Shown here piece after piece: positions 63,675 through 64,000 of a stretch of 64,000 nucleotides of DNA. Position 1 is the first letter of the stretch. Every line of letters begins with the position of its first letter. Source of the DNA: Kineobactrum salinum. GTDB lineage: Bacteria; Pseudomonadota; Gammaproteobacteria; Pseudomonadales; Halieaceae. Where the stretch lies: positions 1,922,001 to 1,986,000 of the forward strand of contig NZ_CP048711.1 of the NCBI RefSeq assembly GCF_010669285.1, read 5' to 3'. The notes under the pieces were generated by a model. It saw only the letters and a program-made list of their open reading frames with translations, did no database searches and was not told the DNA's origin. The position numbers were made by a program, and so were the translations under genes.

Positions 63675-64000
63675 TTACAGATCCGCCAGCGGATTGCTGT
63701 CCCAGGGTGCGCTGAAAAAGCGGTCCAGCAGCGCCTGCAGAACATCCCGCGAGCGGCTGAATTCCCAGGCAGGCTGGCGATCCTTGTCGATCAACAGCGC
63801 GCGCCCTCGGCGAACTCCGGGTAGCGCACCACATTGGTGGCGAGCTGGATTTCCGCCTGGAACACCTCCCGCAGCGAAGCGTGGCGGGTTTCCCGCAGTT
63901 GCCGGTCGATCCACAGCGCTGCCAGCTTGGAGCCGTGGGCCAGGCTGTCGCGGGCCTTGGCCAGCCACGGATCATCGGTGTGCTGGGAAATGATATTGTC
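63675..64000 (-). pseudogene. Enoyl-CoA hydratase/3-hydroxyisobutyryl-CoA hydrolase C-terminal part, frameshifted (partial)
   Basis: Reading from the right edge on the minus strand: ISQHTDDPWLAKARDSLAHG, then LREVFQAEIQLATNVVRYPEFAEGAR, after which a TGA follows. One frame over, the text continues with LLIDKDRQPAWEFSRSRDVLQALLDRFF and ends PLADL. These are the two sides of the C-terminal region of the crotonase-family hydrolase (YPEFxEGVRALLIDKDRxP). The shift lies in the GCGCGCGC run near 63797-63806. The rest of the gene is outside the window. It may be decay or a sequencing error. Confidence 0.72.

Noticed and set aside
63513-63824. Open frame across the 110-bp palindrome
   Set aside because: It runs through both inverted arms and into the antisense side of the hydratase remnant; not protein-like.
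1-64000. tRNA, rRNA, riboswitch or IS element
   Set aside because: None recognised by eye on either strand; no cloverleaf-like or transposase sequence was found, though a small RNA gene could be missed without a covariance search.

Overview
The window looks like chromosomal DNA of a GC-rich (roughly 60%+), aerobic marine-type gammaproteobacterium, possibly of the Halieaceae/Cellvibrionales kind. This rests on the gene repertoire only: TonB-dependent receptors, a full LPS-core locus with Kdo kinase, an Entner-Doudoroff block, a ChrR-type photooxidative stress module and a GldFG-type ABC transporter. No rRNA, tRNA, CRISPR array or insertion sequence was found.

Layout. 1-6.3 kb: 3' end of a TonB-dependent receptor, a hydantoinase/oxoprolinase-DUF917 pair, and an acyl-CoA dehydrogenase divergent from a LysR regulator. 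6.4-12.8 kb: a ChrR/ECF sigma module with the divergent membrane-lipid operon it is expected to control (NTF2-like protein, short-chain dehydrogenase remnant, FAD oxidoreductase, DUF1365, cyclopropane-fatty-acid synthase); two divergent TGATCC-N18-TA(T/A)(A/G)(A/G)(A/T)-type promoters lie between the arms. 12.9-15.9 kb: divergent putrescine-catabolism genes (PuuA-like, SpuC-like) with two inverted repeats between them. 15.9-25.8 kb: LPS core and lipid A genes. 25.9-28.5 kb: a TauE/SafE permease and an amidohydrolase.

28.5-32.8 kb: two overlapping genes for large secreted Cys-rich proteins of unknown function that share LprI-like segments and a common C-terminal module. 32.9-41.2 kb: glpD, a VapC toxin remnant, an EamA permease, a metallo-hydrolase and zwf-pgl-edd. 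41.3-50.4 kb: DUF3014 protein, a lipoprotein subtilase, an AlgP-like histone-like protein, a zinc-ribbon protein, DAHP synthase, a DUF481 barrel and glutathione reductase.

50.5-58.2 kb: an accessory, probably catabolic island (TonB receptor, thiamine-diphosphate enzyme, SDR, cupin, VOC protein, LuxR-type regulator) with an identical 21-bp element upstream of both forward transcription units. 58.3-63.1 kb: ABC ATPase, GldF-GldG fusion and DUF4340 protein. 63.1-64 kb: broken valine-degradation-type genes around a 110-bp palindromic element.

A recurring oddity is the number of lesions: in-frame or near-in-frame internal deletions that keep both gene ends (SDR at 10.7 kb, 3-hydroxyisobutyrate dehydrogenase at 63.3 kb), single-base shifts in or near homopolymers (cyclopropane synthase at 7.4 kb, ThDP enzyme at 53.6 kb, hydratase at 63.8 kb), and tail fragments (SDR at 52.9 kb, VapC at 34.7 kb). 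Either several accessory functions are decaying, or the assembly carries indel errors; reads would separate these.
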